A DNA stretch of 34,057 nucleotides, taken from the NCBI GenBank assembly GCA_019750465.1, contig JAIEOP010000337.1:1-34057 (forward strand), given 5' to 3'. The position numbers were made by a program, and so were the translations under genes. Positions 1 through 8,223 of the stretch are shown here, in pieces; position 1 is the stretch's first letter; each line of letters opens with the position of its first letter. This DNA comes from Acetobacteraceae bacterium (GTDB lineage: Bacteria > Pseudomonadota > Alphaproteobacteria > Acetobacterales > Acetobacteraceae). Below the pieces are notes generated by a model. That model did no database searches and was not told where the DNA came from. It worked only from the letters and a program-made list of their open reading frames with translations.

Positions 1-72
1 GACCGCGGATGCCCTCCTGCAATCACCTGATTCTGCACCGCAATTCAAGGTGTGTGCCTTGGAACCGCGAAC

Positions 73-1397
73 TCAGGGCTGCCCGCCGGAGAAATTCGAG
101 GCCCCTTCCTCCACCAGCGTGTCGTAGGAGAGCGGCAGGCGCTCGATGAACTCCTCGGCGCCGGCCAGCCGCGCCGCCTCCAGCACCTCCGCCAGCGGCG
201 CCGCCGGCCGGGCGGCGGCGATGTTCTCGCGCAGCGTGCCGCGGAACAGCAGGTTCTCCTGCAATACCACGCCGACGCTGCGCCGCCCTCGGCGTGGCTG
301 CGCACCGCGGTGGCCACCTGGCCGTCCCAGGCGCGCTGGCGCGCCGGCTCCAGCACCAGCGACTTCACCGCGCGCATGTTGTGCAGGGTCTCGACCAGGT
401 AGGCCTGGCGCGCGCCCTCGGCGGCATAGAGGCCGTTCAGCCGGCGCCGGAAGGCGGGCACCATCGCCCCGATCACCAGCGCGATCGCCGCCGAGAAGCC
501 CAGCACCACCAGGGTCAGCACGCCGCTGTACAATGCCAGCAGCACCAGCAGCAGCGGCAGCAGCGCCGCATCCAGCAAGGTCTGGAACAGCCGCCCGGTG
601 AGAAAATGCCGCAGCCTCTCGGTCTGCTGCATGTGCCGCACCAGCACGCCGGCCGAGGTCGATTCGAAGAAGCCGAGCGGCAGGCTCAGCAGGTGGCCGA
701 AGGCACGGCTGCCGAGACGCGCATCCATCCGGTTGCTGGCCAGCAGCATCAGCCGCTGCCTCGTGTAGCTGAACATGCCGTCGAACAGCGTCAGCAGCAC
801 GAAGACGCCGACCACCACCGCCAGCGTCCGGTAGGCGTGGTGCGCCACCACCTTGTCGATCAGCGCCTGGAACAGCAGCGGGATGGCGAAGCCGATCAGG
901 TTGGAGAGCACGGCGGCGACGGCGACGCCGAGGAAGAAGGCGCGGTTGCGGGCGAGCTCCGGCAGGAACCAGCGCAACCCGAAGGGCGCCTCCGCGCCGC
1001 CCATCACGTCCCGCGGGCGGCAGAGCAGCAGGGTGCCGGACCACTCGGCCTCGAACCGCGCGCGCGGCACGAGCTGCACCCCGGCGCGCTCCTCGGCCGG
1101 GTCGAGCACGGCGGCCAGCCGCTCGCCATCCGGCCCAGGCACCACATGCACCAGCACCACCCAGCCGCCGTCCCGCCGCGCGGCGAGCACCGGATAGGCG
1201 GAACCGAGGCTAGCCGCCTTCGCCCAGTCGCAGCCGCGCAGCACGCGCGTGCGCATGCCCGCCCGGCGCAGCGTGCCGAGCAGGCCCGGCAGCATGTCCG
1301 CCGGGTCGGCCGCCGGCAATTCCTCGGGCGCCAGTTGCTCGCCATGATGCATGGCGAGCAGGAACAGGCACCGCAGCGCTGTCAGTTCTGGAGCCAA
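73..1397 (-). pseudogene. Type I secretion ABC transporter (HlyB-type), broken
   Basis: Remnant of an inner-membrane permease/ATPase of a type I protein secretion system. Reading starts at a TTG (1397) about 7 nt after an AGG-type Shine-Dalgarno. The first ~130 residues resemble the C39 peptidase-like domain, followed by a six-helix ABC membrane domain (LARNRAFFLG onward, to LEPARQRAWDGQVATAV). At about 280-295 the frame changes directly into the middle of the nucleotide-binding domain (SVGVVLQENLLFRGTLRENI). The end of the membrane domain and the Walker A loop are therefore missing. The reading then stops at 73 just after the ABC signature (NFSGGQ), so Walker B and the H-loop are lost too. 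HlyB relatives are about 700 residues; less than two thirds remain. No membrane-fusion partner is visible. An assembly error is the main alternative to a true pseudogene. Confidence 0.85.
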
Positions 1398-1423
1398 CGT
1401 CCTGTCCGCCCAGCGTCTGTCCC

Positions 1424-1440
1424 GATGCTAGGGCAGCATC
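1424..1440. other. Small inverted repeat upstream of the broken ABC gene
   Basis: GATGCT and AGCATC form a 6-bp stem with a 5-nt spacer, about 30 bp upstream of the TTG start of the broken transporter gene. It could be an operator half-site pair or a weak hairpin. Nothing else in the 1398-1587 gap resembles a gene. Confidence 0.25.
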
Positions 1441-1500
1441 CTTGCCCGCGGGTTAAGCGCCGCCACGGCAGGATCGACGCCGGCTGGGAAGGCGATGGAG

Positions 1501-1521
1501 GCTCTCGGCGTCGCCGAGAGC
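1501..1521. terminator. Hairpin downstream of the RidA-family gene
   Basis: A perfect 9-bp inverted repeat (GCTCTCGGC / GCCGAGAGC) with a 3-nt loop lies about 65 bp beyond the TAG stop of the minus-strand RidA-family gene. No T-tract follows it on either strand, so it is at best a GC-rich, U-poor terminator or an mRNA 3'-end stabiliser. The position at the end of the four-gene minus-strand run supports that role. Confidence 0.4.
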
Positions 1522-1587
1522 GCTGCGGACATGGCCGCCGGGGTGGCGCGCCGGGAAGCGATCCTGCGCGCCGCGCCGATGCAGTCG

Positions 1588-1977
1588 CTACGCGCCCTCG
1601 CCCAGATAGGCCGTGGCGTCGATCTCCACCAGGCAATCCGGCGAGCCGAGCCCGCCCACGATGCAGGAGACGCGGTGCGGCGGCGGGTCCTGGCTGAAAT
1701 TGGCGAAATAGGCCTCGTTCATCGGCGCCCAGTGCGCGCGGCCGGTGACGTAGACCGTGCACTTCACCACGTCCGCCAGCGTGCCGCCGGCCTCCTCGAT
1801 CAGTGCGCGGATGTTGTCGATGGCCTGCTGGGTCTGCGCCCGCGCGCCCTCCGGAAAGCGCCCCTCCCGGTCGCGCCCGGTGCAGCAGACGAACATGAAG
1901 CCGCCGGCGATGGTGGCCTGGGCGAAGGGCAGGCTGCCCTTGAACACCCGGGCCGAGGAGACGGCGCGCTTCGGCAC
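1588..1977 (-). CDS. RidA (YjgF/YER057c/UK114) family protein
   Basis: A 129-residue protein of the Rid superfamily. RidA members hydrolyse reactive enamine/imine intermediates; other subfamilies have unknown or ring-degradation roles. The sequence shows the family layout: the LPFAQATIAGGFMFV segment near the N-terminus, then TQQAIDNIRALIEEAGGTL and a C-terminal VEIDATAYLG. An Arg near 102 (PPPHRVSCIV) is in the place of the substrate-binding Arg of RidA. The start is GTG, two bases after the TGA of the upstream VOC gene (1980-1982), so translation is probably coupled. It is the last gene of a minus-strand run. Which Rid subfamily it belongs to cannot be told by eye. Confidence 0.85.
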   Translation of the reverse strand: MPKRAVSSARVFKGSLPFAQATIAGGFMFVCCTGRDREGRFPEGARAQTQQAIDNIRALIEEAGGTLADVVKCTVYVTGRAHWAPMNEAYFANFSQDPPPHRVSCIVGGLGSPDCLVEIDATAYLGEGA

Positions 1978-1979
1978 CG

Positions 1980-2393
1980 TCAGTGCGCCCCGTCCACCAT
2001 CTCCACCAGCTCCACCAGGATCCCGGCCGTGCTGGCGGGATCGAGGAAGGCAATCCGATGGCCGCCATGGCCGAAGCGCGGCACCTCGTCGCGCAGCTTC
2101 ACGCCCTTGCCGCGCAGCTCGTCCAGCGCCGCCTCGATGTCATCGACCTCGAGGCAGATGTGGAACAGCCCCTCGCCGCGGTCGCGGATCCAGTCCGCGG
2201 TGCCGCCGGTCTCGCCCTGCGGCTCCAGCAGCTCGATGGCGGATTCGCCGATCGGCAGCATGGCAAGGCGCACGGCGTGCTCGCCGAGCGTCTCCTCGTA
2301 GTCGCAGCCGATGCCGAGTTTCGCCAGCGCGTCCCGCGCCGCGTCGAGGTTGCGGACGGCGACGGCGACGTGCTCGATGCGCTTGATCTTCAT
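1980..2393 (-). CDS. VOC-family metalloprotein, methylmalonyl-CoA epimerase-like
   Basis: 137 residues, one vicinal-oxygen-chelate domain made of two beta-alpha-beta-beta-beta modules. The ATG at 2393 is preferred over upstream starts because GGAGGA lies 8-9 nt before it and the text begins MKIKRIEHVAVAV, the usual first strand. Likely metal ligands are His8 (IEHVAV), His78 (GLFHICLEV) and Glu129 (ILVELVE), the pattern of methylmalonyl-CoA epimerase. The LGEHAVRLAMLPIG and LLEP segments also resemble that enzyme. It could instead be a lyase or dioxygenase-like VOC protein, and no mutase or propionyl-CoA carboxylase gene is nearby to confirm the epimerase role. It couples directly into the RidA-family gene. 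Confidence 0.8.
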   Translation of the reverse strand: MKIKRIEHVAVAVRNLDAARDALAKLGIGCDYEETLGEHAVRLAMLPIGESAIELLEPQGETGGTADWIRDRGEGLFHICLEVDDIEAALDELRGKGVKLRDEVPRFGHGGHRIAFLDPASTAGILVELVEMVDGAH

Positions 2394-2468
2394 GGCGCGG
2401 TCCTCCGGCTGCGGGGCGCGCAGCATCCCGCCTTCCGCGGCGAATCGCCAGCCCCTTCGTGACGCGTG

Positions 2469-3269
2469 TCAGACCCCCGCTGCCGGCACCACCGTGGCCG
2501 GCAACGGCGACCAGCGGCCGCCGTCCCAGGCGCGGGCAAGGACCTGCACCCCGCCGTCCCGCGCGATGCGGATCTCGTTGAACGCGTTGGGCTCGCCGCG
2601 CAGCCGGCGGGACGTCGCGGTGGCGGCCAGCACCACGCTCATCCCGCCGCCCGTGCTCGCCGGCACCGCGGCCACCGCGACATCCCCCACATGCAGGTGC
2701 CCCGAGAGCACGAGCCGCACACCCTGCCGCGCGAAGGCCGCCAGTGCCGCCGCCGCGCCGCCCACGACGCGCGTCCCGGGTGCGCCCTGCGGCGGCAGGA
2801 AGGGGTGGTGCGCCACCACGATGCGCGTCAGCGATGCCGGCATCGCCGCCAGCCGCGCCTCGCAGCGCGCCAGCCGGCCCCGCCCCACCCGGCCGCGCGA
2901 CCAGTCCAGGTAGGGCCCGCCGCGCCGGGCCGTGTTCAGCCCCACCACGGCGACGCACCCGTCCTGGAACACCGGCTCCGTCTCCGGTGCGATGAACCGC
3001 CGCCACCGCGCATAGGGATCGAGGAAGCGCTCCATCAGCGCATAGGGCGTGATGTCGTGGTTGCCGGGAACCGCGAGCACCGGTGCGGCCAGCCCGTCCA
3101 TGAACGCACGGGCCGCCCGGAACTCCCCGCTGCGCGCGCCGAGCGTCAGGTCCCCGCTGATCGCCACCAGGTCGGGCGGGTCGCGGTTCAGGGTCTCGGT
3201 CAGCGCGGCGACGATGGCGGGGTCCTCGGACCCGAAATGCAGGTCCGAGAGATGGGCGATCCGGTGCAT
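2469..3269 (-). CDS. Metallophosphoesterase, calcineurin-like
   Basis: 266 residues with the full set of metallophosphoesterase motifs in order: D9-x-H11 (SDLHFG), G39-D40 (AISGDLT), GNHD around 69-72, a histidine in VVAHHPF, and GHLH near the C-terminal third. These bind a dinuclear metal centre that hydrolyses phosphoester or phosphodiester bonds. The substrate cannot be inferred; the family includes cyclic-nucleotide and phospholipid-headgroup phosphodiesterases. No signal peptide is evident, so it is probably cytosolic. Its ATG lies 8 bp after the stop of the lipid-kinase-like gene, which suggests one transcript and perhaps a shared link to lipid phosphate turnover (inference). Confidence 0.9.
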   Translation of the reverse strand: MHRIAHLSDLHFGSEDPAIVAALTETLNRDPPDLVAISGDLTLGARSGEFRAARAFMDGLAAPVLAVPGNHDITPYALMERFLDPYARWRRFIAPETEPVFQDGCVAVVGLNTARRGGPYLDWSRGRVGRGRLARCEARLAAMPASLTRIVVAHHPFLPPQGAPGTRVVGGAAAALAAFARQGVRLVLSGHLHVGDVAVAAVPASTGGGMSVVLAATATSRRLRGEPNAFNEIRIARDGGVQVLARAWDGGRWSPLPATVVPAAGV

Positions 3270-3277
3270 CGCGTGCG

Positions 3278-4231
3278 TCAGGACCCGGCTGCCGCTGTTG
3301 CCGGCGCCGTCTCCGGCACGTCCTCGATCACCGCTTCGGCCGGCACGATCACCTTCAGCGCCAGCGGCCGGATGGCGTAGCGCAGCGGCGGCGCGAGCGT
3401 CAGGCCCTCGCCGTCGTTCATCACCCGCAGCGCGGGGCGGCGGCTGGCGATGGTTACCCGCGTGGCGCGCCGCTCATCGAGATCGCGCTGTCGCCGCCAG
3501 GCGCCCAGCCACATGGCCAGCAGCATGCGCAGCGCCCACCATGGCCCGAACCGGTGCGCCAGGTAGAGCACGAGCTCGCCTCGATCGAGGCGGGCCCGGG
3601 TGAAGAGCTGGCCGAAGCCTTCGGCATACGCGTTGTTGCCCACGGCCAATGCCCGCGTGCGCACCCGCCGCGGCGGCCCTTGCCCAAGATCGATCTCCAG
3701 GCTCAACGGCCGGTAGCGCCAGAAGGTGCGCAGCGCCGCCGCTGCCAGGCGCAGCCGCGCGCCGATCCCGCCCGCGCCGCGATGCCGCTCGCGGTGCCGG
3801 CCCAGCGCAGCCGGCAGGCCGATGACGGAGTTGCAGAGGAAGACATGCCCGTTCACCTCCGCCACGTCGATCGCGCGCACCACGCCATGCGCCAGCGTCT
3901 CCGCCGCGGCGTCGATGTCGAGCGGGATGCGCAGGTCCTTGGCCAGCATGTTCATCGTGCCGCAGGGCAGGATGCCGAGTGCGGTCTCCGTCCCCGCAAG
4001 GCGTTGCGCCGCAGCGGCGATGCTGCCATCGCCCCCGCCGACGATGACCGCATCCGCGCCCGCTGCCACGGCACGATCCAGGCGGGCCAGCAGGTCCGGC
4101 TCCTCCGCCTCGTGGATGATCACGGCATCGAGTCCGGCGGCCTCCAGCCGTTCGGCGACCTCCTCGGCCGCGCGCTCGCGGCCGAGCAGCCCGCCCGATC
4201 GGGCATTGATGACAACGGCGATGCGGCGCAT
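3278..4231 (-). CDS. Diacylglycerol/lipid kinase-family protein
   Basis: 317 residues from the chosen ATG at 4231, which a G-run precedes by about 8 nt. An in-frame ATG at 4249 would add six residues. The N-terminus (MRRIAVVINARSGG) and the GGGDGS loop at 65-70 are the nucleotide-binding signature of the DAGK catalytic domain. GILPCGTMNMLAKDL at 87-100 matches the following G-T-x-N-x-x-A motif. The C-terminal half holds the beta-rich domain of the YegS/DgkB-like family. It should phosphorylate a lipid such as diacylglycerol at the membrane face; substrate unproven. It is first in the minus-strand run with metallophosphoesterase, VOC and RidA-family genes. Confidence 0.88.
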   Translation of the reverse strand: MRRIAVVINARSGGLLGRERAAEEVAERLEAAGLDAVIIHEAEEPDLLARLDRAVAAGADAVIVGGGDGSIAAAAQRLAGTETALGILPCGTMNMLAKDLRIPLDIDAAAETLAHGVVRAIDVAEVNGHVFLCNSVIGLPAALGRHRERHRGAGGIGARLRLAAAALRTFWRYRPLSLEIDLGQGPPRRVRTRALAVGNNAYAEGFGQLFTRARLDRGELVLYLAHRFGPWWALRMLLAMWLGAWRRQRDLDERRATRVTIASRRPALRVMNDGEGLTLAPPLRYAIRPLALKVIVPAEAVIEDVPETAPATAAAGS

Positions 4232-4369
4232 GCGGCCCCCGGCTTCCATGGCTACAACGACCGGCACCCGGCACCGGTTCGCCGGCGTCCCGCCCTGCGT
4301 TGATCCGGCGCAGGGCGCAGCCGCCCGATCTGCTGGACACCGCATGGTCGCATCGGGCAGAGGCGCGCC
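4232..4369. promoter_or_regulatory. Divergent intergenic region
   Basis: 138 bp between the start codons of the lipid-kinase-like gene (minus) and the solute-binding gene (plus). Both transcripts must start in or near it. I could not pick out confident -35/-10 boxes in the GC-rich sequence. Confidence 0.4.
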
Positions 4370-5366
4370 ATGAGCCCCTCCCGCCGTGCCCTGCTCGCCC
4401 TGCCTCCGCTGCTCGCCGCAGCCGGCGCGCGCGCCCAGGTCACGACGCAGGCCGACTGGCCGGCGCGGCCGATCCGGATCATCGTGCCCGCCCCGGGCGG
4501 TGCCGGCACGGCGGACACGCTCTCGCGCATCTTCGCCCAGGCGCTGGAGGCACGCCTCGGCCAGCGTGTCGTCATCGACAACCGCCCCGGCGCGAACGGC
4601 AACATCGGCGCGACCGCGGCCGCGCGCGCGGCACCCGATGGCCATGCCTTCCTCTGGTCCTGGGCCGGCACGCTGGCGACCAACCCAGCGCTCTACCGCG
4701 ACCTGCCCTACGACCCGGTGCGCGACTTCGCCCCGATCATCCTGGTCGGGAACGTGCCGAACATCCTGGTGGTCAACCGCCATCTCGGGCCACGCACCCT
4801 GGCCGAATTCGCCGCCTATCTGAAGGCGCACCCGGGGGCGGTGAATTTCGCCTCGACGGGCAACGGCTCCTCCATGCATCTCGCCGGCGAGCTCTACAAG
4901 CAGCGCAGCGGCGCCGCGATGACGCATGTGCCCTACAATGCGCCGGCGGCGGCCATGAACGACCTGTTCTCCAACCGCATCCAGGTGATGTTCAACCTCG
5001 TCACCGGCGCCGCGCCGCAGATCCGCGCCGGCGAGGTGATCCCGCTCGCGGTGCTGGCGGAGCGCCGGGTGCCGCAGCTGCCCGACGTGCCGACCATGGC
5101 GGAGCTGGGCATGCCGGGCATGGTGTTCGGCACCTGGTTCGCCATCCTGGCACCGAAGGGCACCGAAGGGCACCGATGCGACGGTGCTGCGGCGGATGAG
5201 CACCGTGTCCAACGCGGTGCTGGCCGAGCCGGAGACGCGGCAGCGGCTGGAGGCGGCGGGGCTCGAAGTGCTCGGCGGCACGCCGGAGACCTTGGCGGCG
5301 CACCTGGCCGCCGAGACGGCAGCCCATGCCGAGCTGGTGCGCCGCGCCGGCATCCGGATCGACTGA
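4370..5366 (+). pseudogene. Bug/TctC-type periplasmic solute-binding protein, frameshifted
   Basis: Tripartite-tricarboxylate-transporter receptor family: a periplasmic protein that binds small organic acids. An Arg-Arg leader ending GARAQ precedes the mature domain (WPARPIRIIVPAPGGAGTADTLSR, DNRPGANGNIG, VPYNAPAAAMNDL). The frame is intact to about residue 264 (FAILAPKGT), where CACCGAAGGG is present twice in tandem (5151-5170). The extra 10 bp shifts the frame. Removing one copy restores LAPKGTDATVLRRMSTVSNA and reads to the natural stop at 5366 (C-terminus VRRAGIRID), giving about 327 residues, the family norm. As written, translation would run to 5608 with an unrelated tail. No TctA/TctB membrane partners are adjacent, which is normal for Bug proteins. 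A sequencing error cannot be excluded. Confidence 0.9.
5151..5176. repeat. 10-bp tandem duplication that breaks the Bug gene
   Basis: CACCGAAGGG occurs at 5151-5160 and again at 5161-5170, followed by CACCGA of a partial third copy. It is not a multiple of three and lies exactly where the reading frame of the solute-binding gene changes, consistent with replication slippage. Confidence 0.9.
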
Positions 5367-5381
5367 CGCCGCCCCCCTGTT

Positions 5382-6473
5382 TCACTCCGGCAGGATCGAG
5401 TCCCCCAGCGACTGCATCAGCCGGTTGGCGTTCGCGAACATCGCCACGCAGTGGATCAGGTCCAGCAGCTCGAGGTCGTCGAGCCGGGCCGCGCGCAGCG
5501 GCGCCAGCGCCGCTGGCGAGACCGCGCCCGGCGCCGCCGTCAGCAGCGCGGAGAAGTCCACGATGGCGCGGCGCCGCGGATCGGTCTCGGCAGCAAGGCC
5601 ATCGGTGAACAGCCGGCGCATCGCCGCCTCCTGCTTCGTCAGCTCGACGAAGCGGCGGGCATGCACGGCGCAGCAGTAGACGCAGCCGTTCACCATCGAG
5701 ACGACGGCGGTGGACAGCTCGCGCTCCGCCCGCGGCAGGCCGCGCGGGGCGTACATCACCGTGGTGAACAGCGCCCCCCGCTCGCCGAGCGAGCCGGCAT
5801 CGAGGGCGAGGGTGCGGAAATAGACGCTGTTGCGCTGCCCCGGCGGGCAGGCCTCCAGCGCGGCAAGCTGGGCCGGGGTGGCGCCCGCCTCCTCCACTGG
5901 CGGCAGGCGCGGCTGCCAGCCGACCTCGGCGAGGGTGAAGGGGCGGTCTGCGGCGACGGGCGCCGGGCCTGGCGGCACCGTGCCGCCACCGCCCTGCATC
6001 GCCCGCAGGCCTGCGAGCAGGCGCACCTGGTAGGGCACGAAGGACACGAGCTGGGTCAGCGCCACCACCGCCTGCGGCGAGAGTCCGAGGCCGCGCAAGG
6101 CGTCGATCTCGGCCTGGCCACAATCCGCGGGGTGCGTCGCCACCAGCTCGGCATGGCGCAGCAGCGCGGCGAGGCGGGGTCCGGCGGCATTGCCAGCGCC
6201 GTCCAGGTCCTCGGCCGCGGCGATGGCGCGGGCATCTCCCCCGAGCAGCGTGCGGAAGCGCGCAGCAAGCCCGGCATCACCCTCGCGCAGTGCCACGCGC
6301 AGGGCGACGGCGGCGCGCTCGACGGGGCTGAGTCCGGCCGGGTCCACCGGCAGCAGCAGCGCGCGATGCGCGCCCTCGGCATGGCGCGGCGCCTCCGGCC
6401 GGCGGCGGCGCAGCAGGCCGAGCGGGGATTCGGGCGCGATGCCCAGGATGCTCTCGATCAGGTCGTCCGTCAT
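5382..6473 (-). CDS. Fused CMD-domain/alkylhydroperoxidase-domain protein
   Basis: 363 residues from the ATG at 6473, which has GGGAGGA about 10 nt upstream. The C-terminal half contains the AhpD redox motif C-x-x-C-x-x-x-H in NGCVYCCAVHARRFVEL (roughly residues 262-275), followed by a helical CMD fold (AIVDFSALLTAAP, LDLIHCVAMFANANRL). The N-terminal half (LSPVERAAVALRVALREGD, AALLRHAELVATHP, ALTQLVSFVPYQVRLLAGL) resembles a second CMD-like domain. From memory these correspond to the Avi_7170 and Avi_7169 protein families, often encoded as two adjacent genes. A peroxidase or decarboxylase-like role is possible but not established. It converges with the broken solute-binding gene (15-bp gap) and diverges from the amidohydrolase. 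Confidence 0.8.
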   Translation of the reverse strand: MTDDLIESILGIAPESPLGLLRRRRPEAPRHAEGAHRALLLPVDPAGLSPVERAAVALRVALREGDAGLAARFRTLLGGDARAIAAAEDLDGAGNAAGPRLAALLRHAELVATHPADCGQAEIDALRGLGLSPQAVVALTQLVSFVPYQVRLLAGLRAMQGGGGTVPPGPAPVAADRPFTLAEVGWQPRLPPVEEAGATPAQLAALEACPPGQRNSVYFRTLALDAGSLGERGALFTTVMYAPRGLPRAERELSTAVVSMVNGCVYCCAVHARRFVELTKQEAAMRRLFTDGLAAETDPRRRAIVDFSALLTAAPGAVSPAALAPLRAARLDDLELLDLIHCVAMFANANRLMQSLGDSILPE

Positions 6474-6600
6474 GGCCCTGGTCCTCCCGTGCCGCGCATC
6501 CCTCTTCATGGCCCGGCACGGCCGGCGCGGCCAAGCCCCGGCGCGCTGGACGCACCTGCCACGCCCGGCGAAGATCGGCACGGAACGGAGAGCGGGCGCC

Positions 6601-8046
6601 ATGACCACCATCATCGCCGACGCCACCATCGTCACCGGCGACGCGGCCGGCACCATCCACCACCGCGGCGCCCTTGCCATCGAGGGCAACCGCATCGCCG
6701 CGATCGGGCCGACGAAGGACGTGGCGGCGCGCTTCCACGGCGCCGAGCGCGTGGACGGCACCGGCCGCTGCGTGCTGCCCGGCTTCGCCAACATCCACAC
6801 CCACCTGGTGATGACCCTGGCGCGCGGCGTCTTCGAGGACCTCTCCCCGCCCCACAAGCCGCCCTTCGACGGCGGCCTCTCGCCCATCCCGCTGCCGCCG
6901 ATGACGCCGGAGGAGCAGCGCGTGATGTGCGAGCTCGGCGCGCTGGAGGCGCTGCGCAGCGGCACCACGGCGCTGCTGGAGGACGCGGCGCACATCGCCA
7001 ATTACGCGCAGGCCATGGTCGATACCGGGCTGCGCATGGTGCTGGCCGAGCGCGCCTGGGACCGCGTCGGCGCCTCGATCGGCGATCCCACGGAGTTCCG
7101 GCGCGACGAGGCGGTCGGCCGGACGGGGCTGGAACGGATCGAGCGGCTGCACGCCGCTTGGGACGGCGCGGGCGGGGGGCGCATCAAGGTCGGCGTCTCC
7201 GCCTGGGCGCCGGACATGTGCTCGCCGGAATTGCTGAAGCAGGTCCGCGCGCTGCAGCAGCGGCTGGATACGCTCTGCACCATCCACCTGAACCAGATCT
7301 GGGGCGAGGTCGCGGCGGTGCAGGCGCACCACAACATGCTGCCCTGCGAATTCCTGGAGAGCATCGGCTTCCTGAACGACCGCGTGATCGCCGCACATTG
7401 CCGCTGCATGGCGCCGCTGGAGGAGAAGATCCTGGGCCGCCACCGGGTGAAGGTCGCATTCAACTCGGCGATCGCGGCGCGGCGCGGCCTCAGCCCCCGC
7501 GTCTCGGAACTGGAGGCCGCCGGCTGCACCATCGGCATGGGCAGCGACAACATGGCCGAGGACATGGTGGAGGTGATGCGCACCGGTCTCTTCATGGAAC
7601 GCGTCCGCCGCGAGGATGGCCGCGACCCGACGCCGGAGGCGGCGCTGCGCTGGGCCACGCGCAACGGCTACGCGGCGATGGGCGTGCCGGATGGCGGCTG
7701 GCTGGCGGAGGGCAACCTCGCCGACCTCATCATGATCCGCACCGCGCGGCCGCATCTGGTGCCCTTCCTGCGCCCCGTCTCGGTCTGGCTGCACCAGGGC
7801 CAGGCGCGCGATGTCGATGACGTGATGGTCGATGGACGCTGGCTGATGCGCGACGGCGCGGTGCTGAGCATGGACGAGGCGCGCATCCTGCGCGAGGCGG
7901 AGGCGGTCGCCGACCGCTGCTGGGCGCGGCTGTTCGCGGAGAACCCGGACATCGAGCGGCCCGATGGCTTCCGCCCGCTGCCCGCTGCGGCCGGCGGCGT
8001 GCAGGCCGTGCCGCTGCACCCGGTGGGACCCGGCCGCGGCGCGTGA
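6601..8046 (+). CDS. Amidohydrolase, Atz/Trz/SsnA-like deaminase family
   Basis: 481 residues with the metal-dependent amidohydrolase fold. An N-terminal beta sandwich (ADATIVTGDAAGTIHHRGALAIEGNRI) leads to the metal site: H66-x-H68 (NIHTHL), H229 (CTIHLNQ), H266 (AAHCRC) and D316 (GMGSDNM). A C-terminal sandwich follows (GNLADLIMIRTARPHLVP, DDVMVDGRWLMRDG). These enzymes remove amino or chloro groups from N-containing rings or open cyclic amides. The usual H-x-x-E after the barrel strand is HLNQ here, so Gln replaces the common Glu, which may shift the chemistry. Substrate unknown. ATG at 6601 with GGAG upstream; the 127-bp gap to the minus-strand CMD gene is a divergent promoter region. Confidence 0.88.
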   Translation: MTTIIADATIVTGDAAGTIHHRGALAIEGNRIAAIGPTKDVAARFHGAERVDGTGRCVLPGFANIHTHLVMTLARGVFEDLSPPHKPPFDGGLSPIPLPPMTPEEQRVMCELGALEALRSGTTALLEDAAHIANYAQAMVDTGLRMVLAERAWDRVGASIGDPTEFRRDEAVGRTGLERIERLHAAWDGAGGGRIKVGVSAWAPDMCSPELLKQVRALQQRLDTLCTIHLNQIWGEVAAVQAHHNMLPCEFLESIGFLNDRVIAAHCRCMAPLEEKILGRHRVKVAFNSAIAARRGLSPRVSELEAAGCTIGMGSDNMAEDMVEVMRTGLFMERVRREDGRDPTPEAALRWATRNGYAAMGVPDGGWLAEGNLADLIMIRTARPHLVPFLRPVSVWLHQGQARDVDDVMVDGRWLMRDGAVLSMDEARILREAEAVADRCWARLFAENPDIERPDGFRPLPAAAGGVQAVPLHPVGPGRGA

Positions 8047-8048
8047 CA

Positions 8049-8074
8049 GGCGGGGCTTGCCGGCAGAGCCCGCC
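8049..8074. terminator. Hairpin just after the amidohydrolase stop
   Basis: GGCGGG and CCCGCC pair around an inner GCT/AG extension (one bulged G), starting 2 bp after the TGA of the amidohydrolase. There is no clear T-tract, so termination is only a suggestion. Confidence 0.35.
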
Positions 8075-8223
8075 GTAGAGACCGGCCATTGCCGAGCGGA
8101 CGAGAACCGCGTGTGCGATCCTGCCGAACCCGCCGTGGCGCTGCGCGTCCTGACGGACCGCTGATCCGCCGGCTTCGCCCGCGCCGCCTTTCGCCTACCA
8201 TGTGCCCCCGGGAGGACCCGCCC

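Noticed and set aside
1-72. Insertion-sequence end next to the truncated ABC gene
   Set aside because: The sequence is too short to show a terminal inverted repeat or transposase; kept only as a possibility in the findings.
4370-5608. Bug protein as a 412-residue fusion running to 5608
   Set aside because: The last ~140 residues are a frameshift tail antisense to the CMD gene. The correct C-terminus is found in the +1 frame ending at 5366.
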